NCBI RefSeq assembly: GCF_002009175.1
Contig: NZ_CP018047.1
Coordinates: 2,542,001-2,606,000 of the forward strand
Reading direction: 5' to 3'
Origin: Streptomyces niveus
Lineage (GTDB): Bacteria; Actinomycetota; Actinomycetes; Streptomycetales; Streptomycetaceae
Length of the DNA stretch: 64,000 nt
In this document: positions 31,645-40,417 of the stretch, one piece after another
How positions within the stretch are numbered: position 1 is the stretch's first letter
Layout: every line of letters begins with the position of its first letter
Program-made: the position numbers and the translations under genes
The notes under the pieces: model-generated
What the model was told of the DNA's origin: nothing
Database searches by the model: none
What the model saw: the letters and a program-made list of their open reading frames with translations, nothing else

Positions 31645-33846
31645 TCAGCTCTCGTCGTCCTCCCCGGCAAGCTCCTCACCTGCGCAGATGGCGAGGACAT
31701 CGGCTCCGAACCGCTCCAGCTTACGGCCGCCGACACCCGAGATCCGGGACAGCTCGCCGTCGTCGCCCGGCACGGACTCGGCGATCGCCATCAGCGTCTT
31801 GTCGGTGAACACGCAGTACGCGGGCTGACCCAGTTGTTTCGCCTGGTCGGAGCGCCACTCACGCAGCCGCTCGTACAGCCCCTCGTCCATGTCCGACGGG
31901 CAGCCCTCGCAGCGCATCAGCTTCATCTCGCCCGCGTCCGTCAGCGTCGTACCGCAGACGCGGCACAGCACGGGGCCGCGCCGCTTACGCCGGCCGCCGC
32001 GCTCGGCCGCGCCACCCGCCGCCGCGCCGGCGCCGCGCGTTCCCGGGGCGGACGAGCCCGGCCTCAGGCCGCTCAGGAAGCGGGTGGGGCGCCGGGAGGC
32101 CCGGCCGCCGGGAGCCCTGGAGAGCGCCCACGACAGGGAGATGTGCAGCCGGGCGCGGGTGACCCCGACGTAGAGGAGCCTGCGCTCCTCCTCGACCTGT
32201 TCGTCGGTCTTGGCGTACGTGATCGGCATCATGCCCTCGGTCAGGCCGACCAGGAACACGGCGTCCCACTCCAGGCCCTTGGCGGCGTGGAGCGAGGCGA
32301 GGGTGACTCCCTGGACGGTCGGGGCGTGCTGGGCCGCGGCGCGCTCGTCCAGCTCCGTGACCAGATCGCCGAGGGTCGCCTCCGGCCTGGCCCGCACGAA
32401 GTCCTCGGCGAGACGCACGAGGGCCGCCAGCGACTCCCAGCGGTCCCGCACGGCGCCCGAGCCCGTGGGCGGTTCGGTGGTCCAGCCCTTGGTGGAGAGC
32501 ACGGCCCGCACCTGGGACGGCAGGTCGACGACGTCGTCGAGCAGGGAGTCGTTGCCGCCGAAGCGGGCCGCGCCGCGCAGGGCGGCTCCCGCCTCCCGTA
32601 CCTCCTGGCGCTCGAAGAACCGCTCCGCGCCCCGGAGTTGGTAGGGCACCCCGGCGTCGGCGAGAGCCTGCTCGTAGACCTCCGACTGGGCGTTGATCCG
32701 GTAGAGGACGGCGATCTCACCGGCGGGGACGCCCGCGGCGACGAGGTCGCGGATACGGCGCGCGGTGCCCTCGGCCTCGGCCGGCTCGTCCGCGTACTCC
32801 GTGTAGACGGGCTCGGGGCCCGCGTCGCGCTGGGAGATCAGTTCCAGCCGGTGTTCGGCGGCGCGGCCCCTGGCCTGATTCAGCAGGCCGTTGGCCAGGT
32901 GCACGACCTGGGGGGTGGAGCGGTAGTCCCGGACCAGCTTCACCATCGTCGCGCTCGGGTGTCGGGTGCGGAAGTTCAGCAGATGGTCCGGGGTGGCGCC
33001 GGTGAACGAGTAGATCGTCTGGCTGGCGTCGCCGACGACGCAGATGTTCTCCCGGTCGCCCATCCACAGTTCGAGGAGCCGCTGCTGGAGCGGGCTCACG
33101 TCCTGGTACTCGTCCACCACGAAGTGCTGGTACTGGCCGCGGATCTGGTCGGCGATGTCGTGCCGGTCCTGGAGGATGCCGACGGTGAGCAGCAGGACGT
33201 CCTCGAAGTCGATCACCGACCTGTCCCGTTTCAGCTGTTCGTACATCGCGTAGATCTGGCCGATTTCCGCGGGGTCGCGCGGGGCGTCGCGGTGGGACTT
33301 GGCGACGGCGGCCGGATAGTCGGCCGGCACGGTCTGGGTGACCTTGGCCCACTCGATCTCGCCGGTGACATCCCTCAACTCGTTGCGGTCGAGCCGGATC
33401 CGGCAGCGGGCCGCGGACTCCGCGACCAGCTGGACCTTGCGCTCCAGCAGCCGGGGCAGCTCACCGCCGACCACCTTGGGCCAGAAGTACTGGAGCTGTC
33501 GCAGCGCCGCCGAGTGGAACGTACGCGCCTGGACACCGCCCGCGCCGAGCTGCCGCAGCCGGCCGCGCATCTCCCCCGCCGCCCGGTTGGTGAACGTGAC
33601 GGCGAGGACGCTGGCGGGCTGGAGGATCCCGGCCCGCACGCCGTAAGCGATCCGGTGGGTGATCGCCCGCGTCTTGCCCGTGCCGGCACCGGCCAGCACG
33701 CACACCGGACCGTGCAGCGCCGTCGCGACCTCGCGCTGCTCGGGGTCGAGCCCGTCGAGCACCGCGTCGGCGTCGCGCGGCGGTGCCACGAACTGGCTGC
33801 CGTCGGGATCCTGCGGGAAGAGTGAGGAGTGCGTTGCTGCTGTCAC
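31645..33846 (-). CDS. uvrD2: UvrD2-type SF1A DNA helicase with HRDC domain
   Basis: A 733-aa superfamily 1A helicase. Motifs are LAGAGTGKTRAI (Walker A), VDEYQDVSPLQQ (motif II), GDASQTIYSFTGA (motif III) and TLASLHAAKGLEWDAVFLVG (motif V). A tetracysteine element (CRVCGTTL and CEGCP) links the motor to a C-terminal HRDC domain (SVPGDDGELSRISGVGGRKL). This is the arrangement of mycobacterial UvrD2. GTG 33846 is the likely start although its ribosome binding site is poor (CAGCAT lies 6 nt before it). It is divergent from mrx1, as in mycobacteria (Rv3198c/Rv3198A). Confidence 0.92.
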   Translation of the reverse strand: MTAATHSSLFPQDPDGSQFVAPPRDADAVLDGLDPEQREVATALHGPVCVLAGAGTGKTRAITHRIAYGVRAGILQPASVLAVTFTNRAAGEMRGRLRQLGAGGVQARTFHSAALRQLQYFWPKVVGGELPRLLERKVQLVAESAARCRIRLDRNELRDVTGEIEWAKVTQTVPADYPAAVAKSHRDAPRDPAEIGQIYAMYEQLKRDRSVIDFEDVLLLTVGILQDRHDIADQIRGQYQHFVVDEYQDVSPLQQRLLELWMGDRENICVVGDASQTIYSFTGATPDHLLNFRTRHPSATMVKLVRDYRSTPQVVHLANGLLNQARGRAAEHRLELISQRDAGPEPVYTEYADEPAEAEGTARRIRDLVAAGVPAGEIAVLYRINAQSEVYEQALADAGVPYQLRGAERFFERQEVREAGAALRGAARFGGNDSLLDDVVDLPSQVRAVLSTKGWTTEPPTGSGAVRDRWESLAALVRLAEDFVRARPEATLGDLVTELDERAAAQHAPTVQGVTLASLHAAKGLEWDAVFLVGLTEGMMPITYAKTDEQVEEERRLLYVGVTRARLHISLSWALSRAPGGRASRRPTRFLSGLRPGSSAPGTRGAGAAAGGAAERGGRRKRRGPVLCRVCGTTLTDAGEMKLMRCEGCPSDMDEGLYERLREWRSDQAKQLGQPAYCVFTDKTLMAIAESVPGDDGELSRISGVGGRKLERFGADVLAICAGEELAGEDDES

Positions 33847-33921
33847 CCCGCCATGCTGCCAGGTCCCGTGAGGGTGGTGCGGCACTTGTCCACAGGGGAG
33901 TCACGTTGGTCGTACAAGTAC

Positions 33922-33948
33922 GGGAATGGTGACCAGGTCACGTACGTT
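33922..33948 (+). promoter_or_regulatory. SigR-type promoter for mycoredoxin gene
   Basis: GGGAAT (33922-33927), exactly 18 nt, then GTT (33946-33948): a perfect match to the SigR consensus, about 50 bp upstream of the mycoredoxin ATG. A TACGT-type repeat (GTACAAGTACG and CACGTACG) surrounds it. Confidence 0.8.
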
Positions 33949-33997
33949 CTCCTCACAGCGAAGACATATCGAACCTGCCAGAGGAGCGCGAGAAGAC

Positions 33998-34240
33998 ATG
34001 CCGGGGACCGTGACGATGTACAGCACCACATGGTGCGGATACTGCCGTCGGCTCAAGGGCCAGATGGACCGCGAAGGCATCGCGTACACCGAGATCAACA
34101 TCGAGCAGGACCCGGATTCGGCGGCGTTCGTCGAGAAGGCGAACGGTGGCAATCAGACGGTCCCGACCCTGCTCTTCGACGACGGATCGACGTTGACGAA
34201 CCCGTCTCTCGCGCAGGTCAAGCAGAAGGTCGGCGCCTGA
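33998..34240 (+). CDS. mrx1: Mycoredoxin (mycothiol-dependent glutaredoxin-like protein)
   Basis: An 80-aa glutaredoxin-fold protein with the redox motif CGYC in TMYSTTWCGYCRRLK, the cis-proline segment QTVPTLLF and the C-terminal DGSTLTNPS. These features and the actinobacterial setting identify mycoredoxin-1, which reduces mycothiol mixed disulfides. ATG 33998 is chosen because the domain starts here; a GGAG lies 11 nt upstream. It sits under a perfect SigR-type promoter, consistent with induction by thiol-oxidative stress, and is divergent from uvrD2. A strong terminator follows. Confidence 0.92.
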   Translation: MPGTVTMYSTTWCGYCRRLKGQMDREGIAYTEINIEQDPDSAAFVEKANGGNQTVPTLLFDDGSTLTNPSLAQVKQKVGA

Positions 34241-34278
34241 GCCCACGTGCACCGCACGGGCAGGACGACGACACCGTG

Positions 34279-34306
34279 GGAGCCCCCGCCGGGCGGCGGG
34301 GGCTCC
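34279..34306. terminator. Bidirectional terminator hairpin
   Basis: A 12-bp perfect stem (GGAGCCCCCGCC and complement) with loop GGGC lies between the convergent mycoredoxin and NudC genes. Confidence 0.75.
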
Positions 34307-34318
34307 TGCGCGTTCCGG

Positions 34319-35269
34319 TCAGTTCAGCGGCTTCGGGAGCGGCTTTCCGTACCAGAGCTCCGTCAGCCGTGCCGCGATCGAGATGCCCGACGGCGGCAGT
34401 ACCTCGCCCGACTCGATCGCTGATCGCAGGTCGTCGCGCGAGAACCAGCGCGCCTCCTGGATCTCGTCACCGTCCACGGTGATCTCGAAGGAGGTGGCGC
34501 GGGCCATGAAGCCCAGCATCAGGCTGGAGGGGAAGGGCCAGGGCTGGCTCGCGACGTACTCGACGGCGCCGACCGTGATGCCCGCCTCCTCGAACACCTC
34601 GCGGGCCACGGACTGTTCGATCGACTCCCCCGGCTCCACGAAGCCCGCCAGCGTCGAGAACCGCCCCTCCGGCCAGTGGACCTGACGGCCGAGGAGCGCC
34701 CGGTCCTGCTCGTCGGTGACGAGCATGATCACGGCGGGGTCGGTGCGCGGGTAGTGCTCGGCACCGCAGGCGGGGCAGCGGCGGATGTGGCCGGCCGCCG
34801 CGATGACCGTGCGCTCGCCGCAGCGGGAGCAGAAGCGGTGCAGCCGCTGCCAGTTCTCCAGCGCGACGGCGTGGACCATCAGGCCCGCGTCGCGCGGGGA
34901 CAGCAGCAGCGCGGCCTCGCGCAGCCCCGCGGGGCGTGCCGACTGGTCCATGCGGCCCGGCAGCGTGTCCTTCTGGAGCGCGAAGTAGCTGACTCCGTCC
35001 GCGTCCGTACCGAGGAAGTAGCGGTGGGTCTCGGTGAGGGGCGCCTCGAAGGACGGGGTCATGACGAGTTCGGTGCGGCCGTCCGGGGTGTCGTCTATCA
35101 ACACCTGGCCGGCGGAGACCACGAAGACCCGCGTCGTCGGGTGGCTCCACGCGGCGGCCAGCCATGCCTCGTCGAGGCGGTGGTGGGCGGCCCGGTCGAT
35201 GCCGCTGTCGGAGGTCAGGACGATCGGCCGGTGTGCGGCGGTTTCTCCGCCGCTGGTTGCGGTGCTCAC
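34319..35269 (-). CDS. nudC: NAD(H) diphosphatase NudC
   Basis: A 316-aa NUDIX enzyme that hydrolyses NAD(H) and in bacteria can also remove NAD caps from RNA. A four-Cys zinc site (CSRCGE and CPACG) precedes the NUDIX box (GFVEPGESIEQSVAREVFEE), which is followed by SQPWPFPSSLM, the diagnostic NudC signature. The N-terminal ~130 residues form the usual non-catalytic domain. GTG 35269 is preferred (GGAAG at 5 nt). It lies 37 nt downstream of the M20 peptidase gene. Context matches Rv3199c next to mrx1. Confidence 0.93.
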   Translation of the reverse strand: MSTATSGGETAAHRPIVLTSDSGIDRAAHHRLDEAWLAAAWSHPTTRVFVVSAGQVLIDDTPDGRTELVMTPSFEAPLTETHRYFLGTDADGVSYFALQKDTLPGRMDQSARPAGLREAALLLSPRDAGLMVHAVALENWQRLHRFCSRCGERTVIAAAGHIRRCPACGAEHYPRTDPAVIMLVTDEQDRALLGRQVHWPEGRFSTLAGFVEPGESIEQSVAREVFEEAGITVGAVEYVASQPWPFPSSLMLGFMARATSFEITVDGDEIQEARWFSRDDLRSAIESGEVLPPSGISIAARLTELWYGKPLPKPLN

Positions 35270-35306
35270 TGGTACTTCCAACTCCCCCGGATGGATGGGT
35301 TTCTGT

Positions 35307-36713
35307 TCAGCGGAGAGCGGCGGCGAGATCGCTCCAGAGGTAGGCGGTCGTCTCCACGCCCTTCATGAGGAGGTCGATCTCGACCTTCTCGTCGGGCGCG
35401 TGCCAGCCGTCGGACGGTACGGAGATGCCCAGGAACAGCACGGGTGCGCCGAGCACGTCCTGGAGGTCGGCGGCCGGTCCCGAGCCGCCTTCGCGGGTGA
35501 AGCGGATCTTCTGGTCGAAGGCGCGGCCCATGGCCCGTACGACCGACCGGAGCGCGGGATGATCCAGCGGGGTCAGACAGGGGCGGGTGGCCGCGGCGAA
35601 GGTGGTCTTGTGGCGGACACCGGCCGGGATCCTGGCGTCGATCCAGTCACCGACGGCGCGCTCGATCCGGTCCGGGTCCTGGCCGCCGACGAGCCGGAAC
35701 GAGAGCTTCAGCCGCGCGGACGACGGGATGATCGTCTTGCCGCCGGGGCCCTGGTAGCCGCCGCCCATGCCGTTGACCTCGGCGGTGGGACGGGCCCAGA
35801 CGCGCTCCAGTGTGGAGTAGCCCGCCTCGCCGAGTGTGCCGTGCGACTTGGCCGTACGGAGCCACGCCTCCTCGTCGAAGGGCAGTTCGGCGATGAGTGT
35901 GCGCTCGGCGTCGGTGAGCGGCGCGACGCCGTCGTAGAAGCCGGGCACGGTGACCCGCTCGTCCTCGTCGTGCAGCGCGGCCACGAGGCGGGCGGCGACG
36001 GTGGCCGGGTTGGGCACGGCGCCGCCGAACGAGCCGGAGTGGATGTCCTGGTCGGGGCCGTACAGCTCCACCTCGCACTCCGCGAGGCCGCGCATCCCCG
36101 TGCAGACGGTGGGGGTGTCCGCGGACCACATGCCGGTGTCGGAGACGATCACGGCATCGGCGGCGAGGCGGGCGGCCTGCCGCTCGACGAGCGCGCGGAA
36201 GTGCGGGGAGCCGGACTCCTCCTCGCCCTCGACGAGCAGTTTGAGATGGACGGCGGGGTTGTCGCGGCCGGTGGCGGCGAGATGCGCCCGGACGCCGAGT
36301 GTGTGGAAGAACACCTGCCCCTTGTCGTCGGCGGCGCCGCGCGCGTACAGCCGGCCGTCCCGGACGACCGGTTCGAAGGGGTCGCTGCGCCAGCCGTCCT
36401 CGCGGGCGGCGGGCTGGACGTCGTGGTGGCCGTAGACCAGGACGACCGGGGCCCCGGGGTCGTCGGAGGGCCACTCGGCGAAGACGGCGGGGGCGCCGGG
36501 GGTGTCCCAGATCTCCGCGACCGGGAAGCCGGTCTCGCGAAGTTTCGCCACGAGCCAGTCGGCGCTGCGCCGTACGTCCGCGTCGTGCTCGGGCTGCGCC
36601 GATACGGACGGGATGCGCAGCCACTCGGAGAGGTCGTCGAGGAAGGCCGCGCGGTGGGACCGGATGTAGTCACGGGTGTGCATACGGACGGCGCTGTCCG
36701 GGGTCTCGCTCAT
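35307..36713 (-). CDS. M20-family dipeptidase
   Basis: A 468-aa zinc peptidase of the M20 dipeptidase group. Metal ligands are visible in order: VYGHHDVQPAARE (His, Asp), GAADDKGQVF (Asp), LVEGEEESGSPHF (Glu pair, catalytic Glu) and VIVSDTGMW (Asp). The final His region is REGGSGPAADLQDV onward to DGWHAPDEKV. The lid-domain segment is DIHSGSFGG. Length is normal. The gene begins 9 nt after the adnB stop, so it is probably read through from adnB. Likely substrates are dipeptides or beta-Ala/N-acyl dipeptides. Confidence 0.88.
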   Translation of the reverse strand: MSETPDSAVRMHTRDYIRSHRAAFLDDLSEWLRIPSVSAQPEHDADVRRSADWLVAKLRETGFPVAEIWDTPGAPAVFAEWPSDDPGAPVVLVYGHHDVQPAAREDGWRSDPFEPVVRDGRLYARGAADDKGQVFFHTLGVRAHLAATGRDNPAVHLKLLVEGEEESGSPHFRALVERQAARLAADAVIVSDTGMWSADTPTVCTGMRGLAECEVELYGPDQDIHSGSFGGAVPNPATVAARLVAALHDEDERVTVPGFYDGVAPLTDAERTLIAELPFDEEAWLRTAKSHGTLGEAGYSTLERVWARPTAEVNGMGGGYQGPGGKTIIPSSARLKLSFRLVGGQDPDRIERAVGDWIDARIPAGVRHKTTFAAATRPCLTPLDHPALRSVVRAMGRAFDQKIRFTREGGSGPAADLQDVLGAPVLFLGISVPSDGWHAPDEKVEIDLLMKGVETTAYLWSDLAAALR

Positions 36714-36722
36714 ACATCGAGC

Positions 36723-39700
36723 CTATCCGGCTCCGGGGGTGGTCTCGTCTGCCGTTCCCCGTTCGGGACGCTGTTCTGGCATGTGTTCGCCAGAGGCGGC
36801 GGAGGTGTCGGCGGTCGCGTGCTCGGTGCCGTGGTCGCTCGCGTGCTCCGTGCCGTACAGGAGGATGCGTTCCAGTCCGGCGCGGCCGGGCAGCCCCTCG
36901 GGGCGTACGGCCTCACCGCTGCGTACGTAGAGGAAGGTGGCCGTGACCGCGTCCGGCGCGATGCCGTGCTGCTCGGCCCAGGCCAGGCGGTAGACCGCGA
37001 GCTGGAGCGGGTCGGCGGTACGGCCGTGGCTGGTCTTCCAGTCGACGATCTCGTACGAGACGGTGTCCGTCTGCGGGTCCACGTCGCGGTACACCGCGTC
37101 GATACGGCCCCGGATCACTCGGCCGGCGAGGGTGAGCTGGAACGGCGCCTCGACGCGGTACGGAGTGCGCCGGGCGTACAGGGTGCGGTCGAAGGCGTCC
37201 TTGAGGGCCGCCAGATCACGTTCGTCGGCGATCTCCGGCTCGTCCGCGGCTCCGCCGGGCAGCTCGTCGGGGCCGAGCATCGGGAGCGGCAGCTCGTCGA
37301 AGCGGGACTCCACCCAGGCGTGGAAGCGGGTGCCGCGGCGCGCGGCACGCTGTGGCGGGCGGGGCATGGGGCGGGCCAGTTCCTGGGCGAAGGCGTCGGG
37401 GTCGGCGGCGAGACGCAGCAGTTGGGAGGCGGAGAGCGAGGGCGGTACGGGAACGTCACGGACGCGCGCGCGGGCGCGCAGCAGCTCTCCGGAGAGCGCG
37501 TCGAGGTCGCGGTCCCAGGAGGCGAGTGTGCGGCGTTCCTCGGGGGTGAGATGCGCCCCGTCGCCGGGCGGCCGGGGGCCGGGCAACTGCGCGGGGCCGG
37601 TCTCCCAGTCGTCCCAGTCCGCCAGGTCGTCGTGTTCCCGCTCGTCGGCAGGGCCGGGTCCGTCCTCCGCCGGGTCGTACGGGTCGTGCGAGTCGTGCGA
37701 CTCCTCCAGGTCGTCGTACATGTCGTCCGGCGGCGGGGCGTCCTCTTCAGGAGGAGGCTCGTCGTACGGCTGGGCCGCCACCCCGCCGGACGCCGTCAGC
37801 GCGTCCAGGTGCGCCAGGACCGTGTCCGCCGCCGAGCGGCGGCGGGCCAGGGAGTCCGGGTCCAGCGGCAGGGGCCAGGCGCGCGCCGTGTCCGCCGCGA
37901 GCAGCGCGGGGTTCTCCTCGGACTCCGGGGGCTCGTCGGCCCACACCTCGATCTCGCCGAAACCGGCCGCGCAGTGCTCGTACAGGGCGTTCAGGAAGTC
38001 CGAGGGGCCGCGGGCGCGCTTCTGGGTCGGGCCCCACCAGTGGCCCGAACCGAGCAGCAGTGAGCGCGGACGGGTGAACGTCACGTAGCCGAGGCGCAGT
38101 TCCTCCGTGTGCTGGTGGGTGCGCATCTCGTCCTTGAACGCCTTGAGGCCCCTGGCGTCCCACTCGGGGACGTCCGGGAGCGTCGGGGCGTCGCCGCGCA
38201 GGGCGTGCGGCAGGACCTTCGACTGGGACGTCCAGGCCTCGCGCGCCTTGCTGTTGGGGAACTGTCCGGTGACCAGGCCGGGGACGGCCACGACATCCCA
38301 CTCCAGGCCCTTGGACTTGTGCGCGGTGAGGACCTTCACCGTGTTCTCCCCGCCGGGCAGGGCGTTGTCCAGGCCCTTCTCGTACTGCGCCGCCGTCCTG
38401 AGGAAGGCGAGGAAGGCGAGGAGCGTGGCGTCCCCGTCGAGCGCGGCGAAGGAGGCCGCGGTGTCGAGGAAGTTGCCCAGGGTCTCGCGGCGGCGTGCGG
38501 CCAGGGCGTGCGGTGACGCCGAGAGTTCGACCTCCAGGCCGGTGGTGGCGAGGACCCGGTGCAGGACGTCCATCAGCGGGTCGGCCAGCGAGCGGCGCAG
38601 GTCGCGCAGTTCGGCCGCGAGCCGGGCGAAGCGGACGCGTGCGGCGGCGGAGAAGGGCAGGCCGTCGTCCTTGCCGTCGGCCGACTCCAGGAACGTGTCG
38701 AGCGCGTCCGCGAGCGATATCACCTCGGCCGGGTCGGTGCCCTCGACTGCCGCCGCCAGTCGTTCGTCGGGATCGTCGGCGGAGCCGTCCTTCGCGCGGT
38801 GGACCAGCAGCCGGGCGCGGCGGCCGAGGAGCGCCAGGTCGCGGGGGCCGATGCGCCAGCGAGGGCCGGTGAGCAGCCGTACCAAGGAGGCGTTGGCGCC
38901 GGGGTCCTGGAGGACCTCGCACATCGCCACGAGGTCGGCGACCTCCGGGAGATGGAGCAGCCCGGCCAGGCCGACGACCTCCACGGGCACGTCGCGGGCG
39001 ACGAGCGCGCTCTGGATCGCGGGGAAGTCACCGGCGGTGCGGCACAGCACCGCGATCTCGGCGGGCTCCTTGCCCGTGCGCACCAGATGCGCGATGGAGT
39101 CGGCGAGCCAGTCCAACTCCTCGGCGTGGGTGGGGAGGAGGGCGCACCGCACGATCCCGTCGCGTTCGGCGCCGGGCGCGGGCCGCAGCGCTTCGACACC
39201 CTCGTGCATGGCGCGCAGGGGCCCGGCGAGACCGTTGGCGAGGTCGAGCAGACGCCCGCCGCTGCGGCGGTTCTCGCTGAGCGAGAAGCGGGCGGCCGGG
39301 GCGCCGTCGCTGTGCGGGAAGTGGGAGGGGAAGTCGTCCAGGTTGGCGACGGAGGCGCCGCGCCAGCCGTAGATCGCCTGGCAGGGGTCGCCGACGGCCG
39401 TCACCGCGTGGCCGGTGCCGGAGCCGAAGAGGCCCGACAGGAGCAGGCGTTGGGCGACGGACGTGTCCTGGTACTCGTCGAGCAGCACGACTCGGAACTC
39501 GTCGCGCAGGATGCGGCCGACCTCGGGCCGGGTGAGGGCCAGTTGGGCCGAGAGGGCGATCTGGTCGCCGAAGTCGAGCAGGTCGCGGGAGCTCTTGGCC
39601 GCGCGGTACCGCCCCACCAGATCGAGCAGTTCGCGGCGGGCCGTGGCGGTCTCGGGAACCTTGCGCAGGTCGGCGTTGGAGAGCCGGACGCCTTCGAGGG

Positions 39701-40289
39701 TACGCAGCAGTTCGGTGTCGTACGCGGCGAGTTCCCCGGTGGGGACGAGATGTTCGGCGAGTTCGGCGTCGAGCGCCAGCAGATCGCTGACCAGGGCGGG
39801 AAACGATCTGGTCAGGGCGGGATAGGGGCCGGGGGCCTCTTTGAGCACCCGCGCGGCGAGTTGGTAGCGCGTGGCGTCCGCCAGCAGCCGCGCGGTCGGC
39901 TCCAGCCCGATCCGCAGACCGTGGTCGGTGAGGAGTTGCCCGGCGAACGCGTGGTACGTGGAGATGCGCGGCTCGCCCGGAGGGTTCTCCTGGTCGAGCA
40001 GATCGGGATCGGTCACCCCGGCCCGTACAAGCGCCTTGCGGACCCGCTCGGCCAGTTCACCAGCCGCCTTGTTGGTGAAGGTGAGGCCGAGGACCTGCTC
40101 GGGAGCCACCTGGCCGGTGCCCACGAGCCACACCACGCGCGCGGCCATGACCGTCGTCTTGCCGGAGCCCGCGCCGGCCACGATCACCTGCGGGGCGGGC
40201 GGTGCGGTGATGCACACCGTCTGTTCCGGGGTGAACGGAATGCCGAGGAGTTCGTTGAGCTGCGCGGGGTCGGTGATACGAGCGGACAC
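36723..40289 (-). CDS. adnB: AdnB-like helicase-nuclease subunit
   Basis: An 1188-aa UvrD/RecB-type protein. The motor contains VAGAGSGKTTVMAAR (Walker A), LDEYQDTSVAQRLL (motif II), VGDPCQAIYGWRGAS (motif III) and VLTAHKSKGLEWDVVAVPG (motif V). The C-terminus carries a RecB-family nuclease: GTRFHAWVES, GRIDAVYRDVD, VSYEIVDWKTS and QLAVYRLAW supply His, Asp, Asp and Lys plus the QxxxY motif. Residues ~850-920 form an acidic low-complexity insertion. Start GTG 40289 is preferred: TAGCCT lies 7 nt upstream with no ribosome binding site. With AdnA it should resect double-strand breaks, as in mycobacteria (Rv3201c-Rv3202c). Confidence 0.9.
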   Translation of the reverse strand: MSARITDPAQLNELLGIPFTPEQTVCITAPPAPQVIVAGAGSGKTTVMAARVVWLVGTGQVAPEQVLGLTFTNKAAGELAERVRKALVRAGVTDPDLLDQENPPGEPRISTYHAFAGQLLTDHGLRIGLEPTARLLADATRYQLAARVLKEAPGPYPALTRSFPALVSDLLALDAELAEHLVPTGELAAYDTELLRTLEGVRLSNADLRKVPETATARRELLDLVGRYRAAKSSRDLLDFGDQIALSAQLALTRPEVGRILRDEFRVVLLDEYQDTSVAQRLLLSGLFGSGTGHAVTAVGDPCQAIYGWRGASVANLDDFPSHFPHSDGAPAARFSLSENRRSGGRLLDLANGLAGPLRAMHEGVEALRPAPGAERDGIVRCALLPTHAEELDWLADSIAHLVRTGKEPAEIAVLCRTAGDFPAIQSALVARDVPVEVVGLAGLLHLPEVADLVAMCEVLQDPGANASLVRLLTGPRWRIGPRDLALLGRRARLLVHRAKDGSADDPDERLAAAVEGTDPAEVISLADALDTFLESADGKDDGLPFSAAARVRFARLAAELRDLRRSLADPLMDVLHRVLATTGLEVELSASPHALAARRRETLGNFLDTAASFAALDGDATLLAFLAFLRTAAQYEKGLDNALPGGENTVKVLTAHKSKGLEWDVVAVPGLVTGQFPNSKAREAWTSQSKVLPHALRGDAPTLPDVPEWDARGLKAFKDEMRTHQHTEELRLGYVTFTRPRSLLLGSGHWWGPTQKRARGPSDFLNALYEHCAAGFGEIEVWADEPPESEENPALLAADTARAWPLPLDPDSLARRRSAADTVLAHLDALTASGGVAAQPYDEPPPEEDAPPPDDMYDDLEESHDSHDPYDPAEDGPGPADEREHDDLADWDDWETGPAQLPGPRPPGDGAHLTPEERRTLASWDRDLDALSGELLRARARVRDVPVPPSLSASQLLRLAADPDAFAQELARPMPRPPQRAARRGTRFHAWVESRFDELPLPMLGPDELPGGAADEPEIADERDLAALKDAFDRTLYARRTPYRVEAPFQLTLAGRVIRGRIDAVYRDVDPQTDTVSYEIVDWKTSHGRTADPLQLAVYRLAWAEQHGIAPDAVTATFLYVRSGEAVRPEGLPGRAGLERILLYGTEHASDHGTEHATADTSAASGEHMPEQRPERGTADETTPGAG

Positions 40290-40296
40290 TTCAGAG

Positions 40297-40302
40297 AGGC
40301 TA
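40297..40302 (-). promoter_or_regulatory. -10-like hexamer for leaderless adnB mRNA
   Basis: TAGCCT (minus strand) lies exactly 7 nt before GTG 40289. It also decides the start: the in-frame GTG 40319 has neither a ribosome binding site nor such a hexamer. Confidence 0.5.
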
Positions 40303-40417
40303 TCGGGGACCACTGACACGAGTACGACGGACAGATCCGACAGAACGGGACGTCACGGCTGTCGGGTGCCGGATGTCACCGTCGTCGGTGGTCCCCGCGC
40401 CCCGGTCCGGGGCTCGA

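Noticed and set aside
36714..36725. Leaderless promoter hexamer TAGGCT before the M20 peptidase
   Set aside because: The hexamer begins with the adnB stop codon, so the match may be coincidental; readthrough from adnB is simpler.
35034..38063. 1009-codon plus-strand reading frame
   Set aside because: It is antisense to nudC, the M20 peptidase and adnB, all with clear motifs. High GC keeps antisense frames open in Streptomyces, and its translation is low-complexity Gly/Arg/Val.
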